Below, one piece after another: positions 11,913 to 24,684 of a stretch of 64,000 bases of DNA. The notes beneath the pieces are model-generated. The model worked only from the letters and a program-made list of their open reading frames with translations, was not told where the DNA came from and searched no databases. This DNA is from Ichthyophis bannanicus (Eukaryota > Chordata > Amphibia > Gymnophiona > Ichthyophiidae), in the NCBI GenBank assembly GCA_033557465.1, contig JAWIIG010000025.1, positions 4,583,001 through 4,647,000 on the forward strand. Reading direction: 5' to 3'. A program made the translations under genes and the position numbers. Within the stretch, counting starts at the first letter, position 1. The number at the start of each line of letters is the position of its first letter.

Positions 11913-14900
11913 AATCAAGACCTTACACCTACAACATCAGACTTTTGTTTCCAGAAATTCTTCAGTCTGAAAATGCCTTTTCTAAAAATGAAGTCAGTCT
12001 AACTCATTTATTGAATACCTGCCAAATGTTATACTGTTTTATGGTGATACAAGTCTATTTCGGTCTTTCTGCTCATTGCTAGGGCAAGCAGTATTCTCAC
12101 AAGAAGGTTCAAGTTACAGCAACATTGAATATTAGAGATCCAGGTCCATTTTAACTGGATGTTTCGAAACCATGCACTAGAAAACCCAACTGACTTTGGC
12201 CAGCATTATGCCCTTGACAAAAGAGAGTGAGAGAGGGGGAAAGGGAAAACATAAATATTAGATGATTAGACTGACAGCAATAGATGTGTTGCTTATGCCC
12301 GTTTTTATTTTACATTAGTCTGGATTAGTTTGACGGCACCTTCATTTAGTAATGTGGACATCAGATTTAGTAATGTGGACATTAAATTTTAAGATATTCT
12401 TAAGCATTAACTATTGCACATAAAGGAATAAAATGCAGTAACAGTAGCTATTCTAAACTGATCATGGAAATTGTTTTACGTTTCAAACTTTCTCACGCTT
12501 AACAATTGTTGGACTGAGGCACGTTCCCCGTAAAAACCTGTTCCGTTCTCTCAAAACTGAGACGTCCTGCATGCTTAAACATCCAAATTAGATACAATTT
12601 ACTGAAGCGAGATACCAAAGCAGTTGGGGCGGAGCATATACAGTGAACAATTTGCCTTAGAAAGTGACTTGAATGTACAAAGACACTCAATGCACTTACT
12701 TTTTTAGTGTGAGATGGCTAATGTATGAAATAACTGTGTTGGAATATTGTTGGGCCAGTAAGAGAGTGAATGTACCCGCATGTGTGGTAACAGTGGCTTA
12801 TCTTATTGGTCAATTTGTCTCCTGCTCCAAAACCGATTGGTTGAACACTCCATCAGCCAGTGCACCCGGATAGCTTAACAAATTGTGACAGAAATGCTTG
12901 AAAACGCTTCTTTTGCACCAGCATGAGCAAGACATGAAACAACCTAGTGGAAAGAATTGTCTGTTGGAAAACTTTTCAGCGAGTCTCTGTTTACTGTTAT
13001 GTGTGTCATAATTTCTTTTATTCATTGAGTTAGGAGTAAAAGTGTAAAGAATATTTCTTTTCTATAAGTGAACTTTTACTATGTGCTTGTTGAGCAAATG
13101 GTTTTGTTTACAGAGGAACACGAAGTTTCCATTTTGGATAAAGGTCATTTTTTTTAGTAATTTTATAATATGTGTATGACAAACTACATTGTGTTTCTTG
13201 GAGATCTGAATCAAATGAAGTGTGGCACTGTGGTAGTGCATTTAACTGTAATATTTAAGGCTTGATTTACTAAGGGCTGGAATCAGCCCTTTCTGTGTGA
13301 CCACATGCACAAGATAAATGCATGAGACCATCCCCCATCAGCCTGACTGAGAAAGGTTTTCCTGCCAAGTAAACCCCCAGACACGTGATTATGGATTGGC
13401 TACATAATGAGTATGAACTAAACCCCAAACAATTTGGTCTATTCTGTGCCTGGGAAACGGTTTAGTGATTCAGCAAGTACTTTTCCAATAGGCACAGAAT
13501 GACAGAAGCCCCCTGATGAATCAGAATTTAACTGAAAGGTATCTTAGCTGCCAAGAATCTTGGGGGAGGGTTTAATTTTGTTCAGCTTTTGGAGGTCATG
13601 AAAACTAATTAGACAGTGCTGGGCTAGCCTTAGTCAGAGACAGGCTTCAGACTTCTAGCCTGCTCTTAAAAGTATGTGAACTAAGCTAAAAAAAACAAAA
13701 CAAATAAAAAAAAAGCTAAGTAGTTCTATTTGCATTAAAGACAAACATCAATTCCCAAGTTTAAAAAACATAACTCATTGTAAGTTGCAAAGCAGTCCTG
13801 TGCATTATAGATGTTAATCTTGAGAACTGATAAAAGAACATTAGCATAGTACTGTTAAATTTACCAGTTAGGGTATTTGCAGCTTACATATAGAAAATTT
13901 TTAATGCATGGGACAAAGATCTGAATTTTTGATTACAAGTTTGCAGTCCTACCTAAAATCTGGATGGGGTTTATTAGATACCTGCCCGAAGCGGAATTGG
14001 AACAATCCAGAAAAATCAGGGTGAAAATAAAAATAGCTTTTGTCTGATCATGATCCATGAAATCCTGCCCTACAGGATTCTGGCAGGAGTATGAGATCAC
14101 AATCAAGAATCAGTCCCTTTCACCCTCCTCTAGTTTTGAACCCTGGGAGGCTTGTAGTATTCTGTACTAATCAAATTTTAGCTTCCACTAGAAACAGTAA
14201 ATGGCACGTTCATTTCATTGTAAACATATGTAAATGACTATCAAAGGATAACAGATCATTTTATTTTGTATTTTTGTCTTTTTTTGCACTGCTAATTATA
14301 ATGTGCATTTTTGTACTGTTCTTTAAAATGGACTTAGTCTATTTAATGCTGTGAATCAACATTGTGAAATGTTTAGGCTTTTTTAAATGTTATTTAATTT
14401 TTGTTAGCTGCATTAGCAAGGATTTTTTCTTAAATAACAGGGTAGCACAGCATTCCAGCATTCTGCTACTGGATTCACAAAGAATCAAGGTTTAACACAA
14501 TTTTGGTCTCTAGCCTGACTCATTTGCAGGATTTTTTTTTTTTGTAAAGCTGTTTCTGCATCAGTTATTTATACTGGTGCAGTAGCTTGTAGATACAGTT
14601 CAAAACTTTGATGAAAGGAGAAGTTTCTTGCCATCTTTTCAAAAAGAAGGGATTATTTGCCACTTCACCTTAAGTCTACAGTATACACAATTTCCAGCTG
14701 ACACACTGTTTTTCTTTTTCTTGGACACCACGTCTTCAGTTCTGCTGCCGGGATATTTGGAAACAGAAATGAGCTCACTTGACCTGTTCTGTAACTGGAC
14801 TTTCTTGGTAAAGGGGGCCAATCAGGTTCTGGGATTCATAACATCCCATTCTAAAATGCACATTGCTTTCCAGACTGGAATTCAGTCAAAACACTTGTCC

Positions 14901-17110
14901 TTTGGAATAGCAAATGGCTGCCTCGTGTATTTTCTGTCCTGCCCTATAGAGGGTGTATTTTTAGGTTATCTTATGCCTGAGCAGCACAACAAAGCTCAGT
15001 TAAACCAACCAGATAGTGAAAGTCAAAGATGGAAAGATGCATCCTTCTAATCGCATATGATCCCTCACTTGTCCACACTGGGATGCCATGCATAGAGGCA
15101 CACCATCACGAGCAACTTTGCTTGCACTTAATGCTTCTTCTCTTTGTTGGTGATTAACCTACACATGTCTTTCAGGTACCAACAGTGGATTCTGTTCACC
15201 TGGGGGTAGTGTTATAGACTCAAAATAGGAGGCAAGGCTGGTCTGTCATGCAGGAGGTCTGGGTATGATTCCTGAGGCTGGCCAACTCCTTGGGCTAGGG
15301 CTAGGGCTGAGAATATAAGGAGATATTAGTCAAAGCCTACAGGTTGAATCCCGCCATCACATAATGGTGATACCTCTTGGCCAGACTAAGGATGCCAATA
15401 TGCTGGGTCGTGGAGGGATCTATGTTCTGTACCCCCTGGCCAAGGACTGTTGCTTAAATGGCAGGGCCAGAGAGAAGGAAGGGAATTATAAATGGCATAA
15501 AACCTTGAGTAGTTGAATGTTTACGAATGAAGCTCATGCTGTAGGTCAGCAAAGGCCATCTGATTGAGTTGGAAGCAAAAAAGAGCAGGAACAAACTTGT
15601 AGACCTCCCAAAAGAAAAGCAATCAGCGTTGAATGGGACTGAGAATCAAGTTATGATTCAACCGGTTATCAGTCTTCAGCATGTACCATTCACTGTACGT
15701 GCATAGAGTGGAAGACAAAGCTGCACATACTTCTAGCAAACAACCTGGCATCAATCGTGATGCAGACTAATGATGAATTTAAAGAACCCATTTAACGTCA
15801 AAGGTAATGAACTCATGGTTATAGCTTCTCTGACTGCAACTCGCTGGTAGAATCTTTCAAAGACAAAAAAACACTGCAGGTCATGTTAAAAACCTAAGGG
15901 AAGGTATAACTGAACTGGCACTGAATTTTAATGCCCAGAGCTCATGGATAATACCTGATGGGGAATCACATTGCCCACGGACAAGAACAGAGGTGTTTCC
16001 ATTAGGAAATATTAGCTCCTGTTGGAGGGATTTTCATTTAGGGAGCAAAAGGAATAGTGTGAATTTGCTTTAAAGAAACCATCTTGGAAAAAAATACACA
16101 AATAAAGTGTGGGAATATCATTTAACTGGTGATTGCCTTGTGTAAAAACAAATAGTTTTAGGATGTCATACAATCTTATCTGAATCAGTAGGAAGGGCAG
16201 ATACAAATTAATGATGCATGGTGTCATACATACTGAATAGTTACTTAAAGAGGCTTATGGGTTTGTTGATGATAAATCATAGTCTGGGATTTCTAAACAC
16301 CCTCTCACCTGTGCATCAATATATATTGATTTGCTTAGGATTTGAAATTATTTTCATAAAATATATACAACCTTACCCCTCTTCATTCTGAATTTCAGCT
16401 CTAATGAGCTTTCATTTTGGAACATTTTCTGTACCCATTTGTTGCAGAAAATACAGGAAGAAGGTGTTGGATTAATTAGTTAACAAAAGGTCATGTTTGA
16501 TATGTGTTAAGAAATGGGAAAAATTCCACATTTCACTTAAACAGATGAACGAAAGAAGGCGGCACAATAAAGATCAAGCCTCTGTTAGTTCAGCTGGTAA
16601 GGTAGTGTTTGCTCCAATTCTATGTTTGTATTTAGGAAAACGAAAGAGAGACAAGAACATATCTGGTGGAAAAAAAAAAAGAGATGAAAAAGCTTCTCTG
16701 CACTAAATAGCTTCAAGTTCCAGGAGCCATCGCCATTCCCTTGAAACAACAGAAGAACGTAACAGCAGGAACGATGCCGTATGCTTTTACCACGTGTGCA
16801 TGCCGCCTCCTACCCTGCAGGCTCTGGGAAGAAGCGCTCTGAGAAGCCCCTCCCTCCTCTCTCTTGTTCTGAATGGTGTTTGTGTCAGTCTGCTGCTGTG
16901 TATGGTTTTATGTCTTATAATCCTGCATCACCTCTGTTCTATCAAATCATATCTAATGTAGAAAACTAGTTTCCAGTGAAAGTAATATGTAGTGCTTTTA
17001 TGATATGTGTGTGCAATACCTCTCTTCCACTGAGGATATTTGATGTAAAGGAAACGAATCCAGTTCCACAATAAAATAGAAAAGTAAAATGGTCTAGGCA
17101 TTTCCATGAG
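11913..17110 (+). other. MAP1B: probable MAP1B 3' untranslated region
   Basis: After the stop codon there is about 5.2 kb of mostly non-repetitive, AT-rich sequence, which fits the long 3'UTR known for MAP1B mRNAs. The block 14210-14420 (ATTATAATGTGCATTTTTG, GTGAAATGTTTAGGC) looks like conserved 3'UTR. A canonical AATAAA is at 17070-17075, followed by a GT-rich stretch (GAGTGTGTTTGTTC) at about 17109. An earlier AATAAA lies near 12428. The true end cannot be fixed from sequence alone. Confidence 0.45.
17070..17075 (+). promoter_or_regulatory. candidate polyadenylation signal for MAP1B
   Basis: AATAAA followed 30-40 bases later by a GT-rich element. It is the last good signal before MITE sequence begins at 17483. 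Confidence 0.4.
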
Positions 17111-17482
17111 TGTGTTTGTTCAGCTTGTTGACTTATGTCTCACCTTTGAAGCAATAACGCACTGTCTCTCTCATTTCAACCTTTACCACTGCAGCATATG
17201 TCTCATAGCAAACACCTGGCTTGATAAATCCATTAAGCCAGTTTATAAAGTCCCTTAAGTGGAAGAGATAGGTAACCCAGTGAAAAGTCTGAGTGTATAA
17301 ATGCCATACAGATTTCGTTCTTGAAACAAAAGGTCCTTCTGAACTACAAAGTACAAAAACAGAAAGCCTTACCCTCTGTGGTGGGTACCCTGGGAATTGA
17401 TTGTTCCTTGCTTGATCAAATCCCTCACCACATTAATTTAGGCCAATTTAGTTAATTATTTAGGTCAATTTTCAAAGAGTTT
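17111..17482. other. intergenic sequence, nothing recognised
   Basis: Non-repetitive as far as I can see; no coding frame. Confidence 0.5.
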
Positions 17483-17860
17483 AGGGGCCTGTTTACTAAA
17501 AGTGCTACCTAGGTAGCATGGGGTTAGCGCACGTTTTTGGCACTATGCTAAAATGTACCACAGGGTCCTGTGCTAAAAAAACGTATGATACACAGGCATG
17601 GTGCCATTAGTGCAGGCCTTGAAAGCCTATGCTGCTGGTGCTTGGCGAGGGGCAACTACCGCCAGCACAATCGGTGGCAGTAGTTGCTCCCCATGGTGGC
17701 CTTAATGCCTCAAGCAGAGCTAAATTCAGGGGGGTAGCTGTTTCCACCCCTGTGCATCTAGCGCTGTGCTATGCCCTAGTAATGCAGCCCATACCCACGT
17801 TACTAGTGTGGTGCTTAGATGCCTAACTTTGGAAGTTGGCCTCCTAAATCGGTCCCTTTA
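17483..17860. mobile_element. MITE, family with TTTACTAAA termini
   Basis: Begins AGGGGCCTGTTTACTAAAAG. The right end is about GGTCCCTTTAAA. The inside is GC-rich with GTTAGCGCACG-type words shared with the copy at 10194. Confidence 0.5.
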
Positions 17861-18387
17861 AAAATGACTTTGGCTGAGTTCCTAAATTTATGGTTCTAAT
17901 TTCACTAGTCTCCTAAATGTAGGATCCTAAAAACTAGATGGTTCTGGGGTGCGCCAGTAGAGTTTCGGTGCCGGTGCCAGCACCTCTCTATGTATAAACA
18001 GTGGCCCTGAATATACGTAGGATGCACTCACTGCACTATTCAGCAGGCCTCAGCTAAATGGATAACTTATCTGGATAGTGACTGAATATTACTGCTGTCT
18101 GGATGATTTTAAAGCCCATGCTCGCTCTGCCCCTATATCATATGGATAGTTTGGGTTGTTCAGTCAGATAACTGGCCCAGTATCACCCACAGAATTTTAA
18201 AAATACATGGATAGTTTCATTATACATTCACCAGTCACCAGTGATGTTATAGCTTTATGTTGATAGCAATCCGTAACTGCTTAGCACTGATTTGCAGCAC
18301 TAGATGCCAAATCTGGGCAAATAAATAATAATCCTAAATTTAGGGGTATTTTCAGCTGCTAGGTTTGGCCAAAAATTGGCACCTAAC

Positions 18388-19432
18388 TTAAAGGGGTAGT
18401 TACTAAAGTGCGTTACAGCAATAGCACATGATATTTGCCCTCAATTCATGTTAAAGGACAATAACATGTATTATTTTACCATAACGCTCAATTTGACACC
18501 ATAATGTGCATTGAATATTAATGAATGCAAAAGTATGTAAAACACTTTAATATTCTAATGGAATAATGTGGCTTGTGGCAATTACCTCAAGCCATGCTAT
18601 TCATGGAAAAATGCTTCAGCTCAAAGCTGGCATTACCAGATGCTGAAGACCACAATCTTAAAGAGTCAGGGTATTGGAAAGAAATGATCCAGAGGTTCTC
18701 ACTCCCCTGGCACCACCAAGGAGTCAGGCCCCCTCAAATACCCCCCATCCCTCACAAGTTCCGATCACCCCTAGCAACCACTGTCCAAGTTTCCCCCTTA
18801 AAACTCCCCACTCCCCTTAGGCCTCTAATCCTACCTTGAGGTCTACCTGGTGGTCTTGTGTTACCCAAAGGGAAGCAACCTCCCCTTGTTTATATCTGGG
18901 CTGGCACTGATTCAAAATGGTGGCCATAATCCTGCGAGACTACTGGATTGTGGCCACCATTTTGAACCCAGTGCTGGACTGGAAGGGAGCGAGGGGGGGG
19001 GGGTCGCTCCTGTCCAGGTAACAATAGACCACCAGATAGACCTCTAGGTAGGCCCAACAGAGCCTAAGGGGGATGGCTTCAGAACAGCGCCACAGGGATG
19101 GGGAATTTTAAGAGGGCAGATATTGACTGTGGCTGGGGGGAGGGGGGGTTGGAGCCTGTGAGGGGAGGGATGGGGTATTTGGGGGTAGCCTTGACTCCTT
19201 GGTGGTGTCAGACCACCAATGATCTTTATTAACACCTCGGCCCTTTAAGATTGTGGTCTGGAACTTAAAGTAATACGAGCTTTGAACTGGTGTTATTTTT
19301 CTCTTGGAATAATACAGTTTATGTTGATCACTGCAACTGCATTATTCCTGCAGGTTAGTGACTCCCATGGAAAATTAAGCTGCAGTAGAGACTATTATTT
19401 TACTGAAGCTCAGTAACTACCCTTAGGATCTT
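18388..19432. mobile_element. long hairpin MITE (about 1.05 kb, arms of about 470 bp)
   Basis: Left terminus GGGGTAGTTACTAAAG, right terminus CTCAGTAACTACCCTTA. The two arms are inverted copies over nearly their whole length: CCACCAAGGAGTCAGG near 18713 pairs with CTCCTTGGTGGTG near 19194, and ACCTGGTGGTCTTGTGTTACC near 18846 pairs with GGTAACAATAGACCACCAG near 19017. The centre has its own dyad, CAAAATGGTGGCC (about 18913) and GGCCACCATTTTG (about 18952). There are no open frames of note. Confidence 0.8.
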
Positions 19433-20590
19433 AAATTTAGGAGTTCTGTATATTTCAGATAGTCTCAAAATGCATAGAGATCCCATCCAATCACTAATAT
19501 CATAAATAGGCAATGCAATGAGACCATATCATCTGCATAGCTGAATTTTAGAGATTTGCAAGCCAAACTGCAGATCTCTGGGAATGTTGCCAGCTTCTGC
19601 TAGCCTGGAGAGATCTACCAACAGGTATGCAAAACAGCCACAGTTGGCTAACCTTAGCAGAGGCACTAATGTTTCAGCAAGTGTTTGCAAGCAAAAGGAG
19701 CTCAGCACTCTTGTACATCTGAACTTGCAACCGTGCATGAAAGCCCCCTGTCCTACGCATGCCTTGAGGGGCTCAACACTTATAACTAGAGGTAGGCTTC
19801 ACGAGCTGCAGCTTCTAATTTTCTGGGATTAATATTTATATTGATTGCTCATACAGAATGCTTGAAGCAAGTTACAATTTGGGCAAATCCATGCTCAGGT
19901 ATAATTAAGGCTATGGAATTCATCGACAAGCAGCAATCAAACAAATTACAATAAAACAAATTAATATAGGACTCTGACAAAACATATTTAAACAATACTT
20001 CACATATGCATATTTGGCAAAATACAAATATATAGTAACATAGCCACAATAATTTGTAGTTTTATTTTATACCCCCATCAGCTAAAAACATCCTTTTGGG
20101 TTTTGTGAGAGACTAAAGAAAAGATGGGTCTCTGGTGCATTTGATTTGGATATGGAAGAGCAGGGAAGTACGTGAGAGGGGGGTTGCTGAAGAGCTGCCA
20201 ACTCCTGAATTTTATTATTTTTTTACTGAGAGGAGGTTAAGCCTTTCCAGTCTCAACTGTGACCTCCCCTCCCCCTAATTCCAAGTCAAACTGGCAAGCA
20301 ACACAGCTGTTTAATCTGTCTGCCAGGGTAACTTGCCACCAGTACAGCACCTTCCTCCTCCTCTCCCCCCGGCTGCTCCCTCCACCGCTACTTCTGTGAC
20401 CTGCAGCGGCAGCTAAAGATCTAAAATGGTATGGGGACATTCATTACCTCCGCACCGCTGATGGCTCTGTCAGTCCCACCTTTGAACTAAAATGTATTTG
20501 CCGAAGTGGCAGGACCAGCTGAGTTATCAGGGGTGCACATGGAGTGAAGGTCTCTGCACCTTTTTAGGTATTTAGCTGCTTCCGCAGGTC
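19433..20590. other. intergenic sequence, nothing recognised
   Basis: No gene or clear repeat termini seen. The part 20220-20560 is GC-richer but without a supported feature. Confidence 0.5.
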
Positions 20591-21655
20591 AAAGGAAGCA
20601 GCAGTGGAGGGGGTAGAAAAGGGTGTGAGTGAAGAGGAAGGGGAAGATGCAGGAATGGAATGGAGGGAAGAGCAAGAAGCAGAGATGCTGGCTGCAGGGG
20701 GGAAGGGGGAGAAAGGGGATAGGGATGGTGGCTTGGGGGCACAGACACAGAAGGGAAAGTTGGGTGTTAGGAGAAATGCTGGCTCAAGGATGGGAAAAGG
20801 AAGGCTAGAGACACAAAGGGGGGATGCTGAGTGAGGGAAGAAGTAGGAAATGCTGGGGGGAGGGAAGGGGATTTGGTGGCTTGGGAGACAGAGCAAAGAG
20901 GAAATTGGGTAACAGGGATGGGAAAGGAAGACTAGAGACACAAAGGAGAATGATGTGGCAGGGGGGAGGGAATAGGGTGACAGGGGAGATACATGACATG
21001 AGGGGTGAACAGAGTGACGGGAGATAAATGACACAGGGGGAATAGAAAGACGAGAGATGCTGGACATAGTTGGGGGGGGGGGGTGGAGCTGTACACAAGG
21101 GGAGTAGGATGAAGAAGGACAGAAGCTGGACACTGGGGGTATAGGAAGATAGAGGGGAAATCCTTGATCCAGGGGCAAGCAGGAAGACAAGGGAGTAGTG
21201 AGAAAGGAGTGATGCTGGGTGGAGTTGGGGGAAGAATGAGGACGTGCTGGATGGAATGGGAGGACAAAGAAGATGCTGGGTGAAGGAGGAGAGATGCTGA
21301 ACTTGGATCAGCGAGGGGGAGAGTTGGTGAAAGCCTGAAGAATAAGAGGAAGGGGAATAAGAGAACAGGGGTGAGGGAAAGAGATGGAAAGTAGTTGTAG
21401 TAAAAAGAGGGAGAGTGAGGACTGGATAGTAAGAAGGAATAAAATATTAGTGAACAAAGAGAAAAATAAATGTAAGAAAGCTGAAAGGAAATGATCAATG
21501 TCAAAGGTGGATGTAGCGGAGGAAGTGAAGTAGACAGCAGGAGAAAGAAAAATGACAAATGGACAGGAAATCCTAAAAGGAGAGTTATGAGAAGACAGAG
21601 GAAAGCAGAGACCAGAGACCTGGACCAACACTACTAGAAAAAAAAATGGCCACAC
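20591..21655. repeat. purine-rich, strand-asymmetric repeat tract
   Basis: About 1 kb where the + strand is dominated by A and G (GGGGGA, GAAGG, AGAGACACAAAGG). Loose tandem units recur, e.g. GGAAAAGGAAGGCTAGAGACA near 20792 and GGAAAGGAAGACTAGAGACA near 20920. A related stretch is at 32620-32970. The long Ser/Pro-rich open frames on the - strand result from the base composition. Confidence 0.7.
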
Positions 21656-21784
21656 AGCAAAGGTAGCAAAAAGAATGTTATTTTTAATTTAGATGATTGA
21701 AATATATGAGTTTTTGCATAGTACAGAGCCACTGTGCAAACCATGCTCTCGCACGAGTTGGCAGTCTCGGGAGGGCAGCATGGA

Positions 21785-22255
21785 TTGCATAGTGAGCCGA
21801 CCAAGCCCACCTGCAGAACAGCAAGTGGCAGAAAGCACAGGCAGCCGAACTGGCAGCAAGTGGCAAAAATCAGCCCGGGGCTAGCCACTTGGAAGCCCTA
21901 TGTGCAGCGCGTGCATGTGCTCCAAAGCCCCGTGCTGATTTTTAGGGGCATTTGTTGAGGAGTCAGTGGCACTTCCTGCATCGCGATTGGTTCTGTGAAT
22001 GGTGAAGCTGCGTGGTGAAGGAAGTCAGTGAACTTCCTGCTGTGTGTGGCTCCACCACAGAGCCAATGGCAGTACAGGAAGGGCTTCTGACTCCTCAGCA
22101 AATGCCCCTAAAACTCAGCATGGGGCTTTGGAGCACATGCACGCACTGCACATTGGATATGCAGTGCGCGCATGGGCTTCCAAGCTGCTAGCCCCGTGAT
22201 GATTTTTGCCACCTGCTGCCAGTGCTTTCTGCTACTCACTATTCTGCAGCACAAT
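21785..22255. mobile_element. hairpin MITE with arms of about 200 bp
   Basis: Left arm words AAGTGGCAGAAAGCACAGGC, GGGGCTAGC, GTGCTCCAAAGCCCCGTGCT and TAGGGGCATTTGTTGAGGAG reappear inverted in the right arm (CTCCTCAGCAAATGCCCCTA, AGCATGGGGCTTTGGAGCAC, GCTAGCCCCGTG, GCCAGTGCTTTCTGCTACT). Confidence 0.75.
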
Positions 22256-22270
22256 AAGGTAATCACAATT

Positions 22271-22687
22271 GGGGGGGGGGGGGGGGTGTGTAGGAGAGAG
22301 AGAGAAACGGGGGTAAAGGAGAGAGGGAGAAACAGACTGCGGGAAGGCGGGGGGGGGGGGGTGGTATAAGAGAGGGAGAGAGAGAGAAGCCTTAGGGGTC
22401 GGGTTTATACAGAAAGACATTGGGTAAAGCTTGATAGGGCCTTTAGAGAGAGAGAAAGAGAGACAGACCGGGGTAAGTATGAAAGAAAGGGAGAGAAAGG
22501 AACAGACTGGAGGAAGTGGGGGTCATGAAAGAGAGAGAGAGAGAGGCTGCAGGAATCTTGGTGGTGGGGGGGGGGGGTCATGAGAGAGAGAGGGACAGAC
22601 TGGAGGAAGCTGGACAGGAGTATGAGAGAGAGAGACAGCCTGGAGGAAGCCTGGGAGGGAGATCATGAAAGAGAAAGAGAGAGAAAA
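22271..22687. repeat. GA-rich minisatellite with G homopolymers
   Basis: Repeated unit of GAGAGAG followed by ACAGACTGGAGGAAGC and GGGTCATGA. Runs of 16 G (22271-22286) and 13 G (22349-22361) lie inside. The unit continues right of the DIRS element at 28577 (GGAACAGATTGGAGGA), which shows the DIRS inserted into this array. Confidence 0.7.
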
Positions 22688-22860
22688 AAAGGTGAAATTA
22701 GACTTACCTGCTAATTGTTGTTCCTTAAGGAACTCCAGTCTAGTCCCGAACCTTAGGAGTTGTGTTTGTCCTCCCGCAGCTTGGAGACTGAGCATGTCAC
22801 GCTTTTGATGACACCAGTATAAGTATTCCAGGGACCACCTCCTTGCTCCAGTATCCCAAT
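22688..22860. repeat. DIRS copy B left terminal region (inverted terminal repeat)
   Basis: AGTCTAGTCCCGAACCTTAG, then CAGCTTGGAGACTGAGCATG, then GATGACACCAGTATAAGTAT matches the right end inverted. The outermost bases 22688-22727 (GACTTACCTGCTAATTG) have no match at the right end but reappear inverted in the internal complementary region. Confidence 0.88.
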
Positions 22861-23144
22861 GACAAAGCAGACTCACCAGAGCAATAATTAAGTAAATATA
22901 AATATTTAAACTCTTATAAACTAACTATAAGAACAATTTACCTGTTAATAACTGCTACACAGGGTTATCAATTAAAGGAGTTATACCCCTTTCCTTGTGT
23001 CCTTTCCCTAATACAGAGGAAACTGCCTCCCCCATTTCTCATTCCCTACCTGAAACACCAACCCACGAGGCGCACTCGCTGGCCCCCCATTCTATTTCCT
23101 TTGCTTCAGGGTGTCTTCCGGCAGGCAATATCAGGGAGGGATGT

Positions 23145-23245
23145 GGGACTAGACTGGAGTTCCTTAAGAAACAACAATTAGCAGGTAAGTCTAATTTCAC
23201 TTTCCTTAGCGTCCCTCTAGTCTAGTCCCGAACCTTAGGAGATGT
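23145..23245. repeat. DIRS copy B internal complementary region
   Basis: GACTGGAGTTCCTTAAGAAA, then AGCAGGTAAGTCTAATTTCAC is the inverse of the left end, joined directly to TCCTTAGCGTCCCTCTAGTC, the inverse of the right end. This is the layout expected for circularisation in DIRS replication. Confidence 0.88.
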
Positions 23246-23263
23246 AACAGAGCAGTAAACACC

Positions 23264-24684
23264 TTAACGAGAGGGACCTGCCAGACCAGCCTGAAGCACC
23301 GCACATCCAAACCTAGAGTCCCCCTCCACTTGAACATCAATCCTGTAATGCTTAACAAAGGTATGCAATGACGACCAAGTCGCTGCTCTACAGATATCCA
23401 CTGCCGGCACCAAACGAAACTCTGCCCAGAAAGCAGCCTGTGCCCTAGTCGAATGAGCTTTCAAGCCATTTGGTACCACCTTTCCCTTCAACAGATAGGC
23501 TGAAGTGATAGTTTCCTTAATCCACCTAGCAATAGACAACTTAGACGCCTGCTCACCTCGCTTCGGACCCCCAAACAACACGAACAATCTGTCGGTCTTG
23601 TGGAATGAAGCTGTTCTCTGCAAATATTTTTAAAGGCTCTGCTAACATCTAACCTATTCAGTCGGCCTCTATCCTTGTCTTTACCTGCCTTCTCAAACAC
23701 CGGCAAGGACACCACCTGATTCACATAAAATGCCGACACTACCTTAGGCAAGAAAGAGGGAACCATCCTCAACACCACTTTGTTGACATCAAAGACCAAA
23801 AAAGGCTCTCTACACGACAATGCTTGCAACTCTGAAATCCTCCTAGCCGAAGAGATAGCTAGAAAAAACACCACCTTAAGAGTAAGGTCCTTCATTGTCG
23901 CCTTAGCTAAGGGCTCAAACGTGTCCTGTACCAGCGCCTCCAGTACTACATTCAGATCCCAGACAGGAACCGAAATTCTACGTGGAGGCCTCAACAGTGA
24001 AGCTGCTCTCAAAAATCTTTTCACATCTGGATGCGAACCAAGTGCCATCCCTTGTACCTTCCCTCCAAAACAAGAGAGCGCTGCCAACTGCACCCTAAGA
24101 GAAGCTGCCGCTAGACCCTTATCGAATCCATCCTGCAAAAATGACAACACTTGTGGCACCGAGGCCCCTAAAGGTTTAATCCGCCTGTCTTCGCACCATG
24201 ACTCAAATATCCACCGAATGCGGATGTACGCCAACGAAGTGGATCTCCGCCTAGATCTTAACAATGTTGCAATCACCGCCATCGAGTACCCCTTGGCTCT
24301 TAACCTTGCCCTTTCAAGAGCCAAGCCGTAAGCGAGAATCGATCCACCTGAGGCATATTTAACGGACCCTGCGTAAGCAGGTCCCTCCTGACCGGTAGTT
24401 TCCACGGTGGCTCCACTAGAAGTCGCATCAAGTCGGCATACCAAGGCCTCCTTGGCCAATCTGGTGCCACCAGGACTCTGTGTCCTTTGTGCCACTCTAT
24501 ACGTTGTAGGACTTGCCCTATTAGTACCCAAGGTGGGAATACGTATAGAAGGTGTTCCTCCGGCCAACTTTGTATCAGGGCATCCAAACATTCTGACATC
24601 CTTTCTCTTCTTCTGCTGAAGAATCTGTCTACCTTTGCTGATGCACACGTCGCCATAAGATCCATTATCAGAGGCCCCCAGCAT
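23264..24684 (-). pseudogene. DIRS copy B tyrosine recombinase (frameshifted)
   Basis: A frame from 24684 to 23488 and a second from 23623 to 23264 together cover the recombinase. The N-terminal DNA-binding part includes the region around SFLQDGFDKGLAAASLRVQL. Catalytic Arg lies in SSARRISELQAL, the HxxR pair in HSTRAQA, and the nucleophile Tyr in TFVKHYRID. The frame changes close to 23610, between the two catalytic halves. The 5' part of this reading frame overlaps the methylase-like end of the RT frame, as usual in DIRS elements. Confidence 0.88.

Noticed and set aside
14628..15050. 140-codon + strand frame in the presumed MAP1B 3'UTR
   Set aside because: No motif, no conserved context, and it lies downstream of the MAP1B stop codon.
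20564..21655. Several 100-200 codon Ser/Pro/Leu-rich frames on the - strand
   Set aside because: They come from the purine-rich + strand composition, which removes stop codons on the complement.
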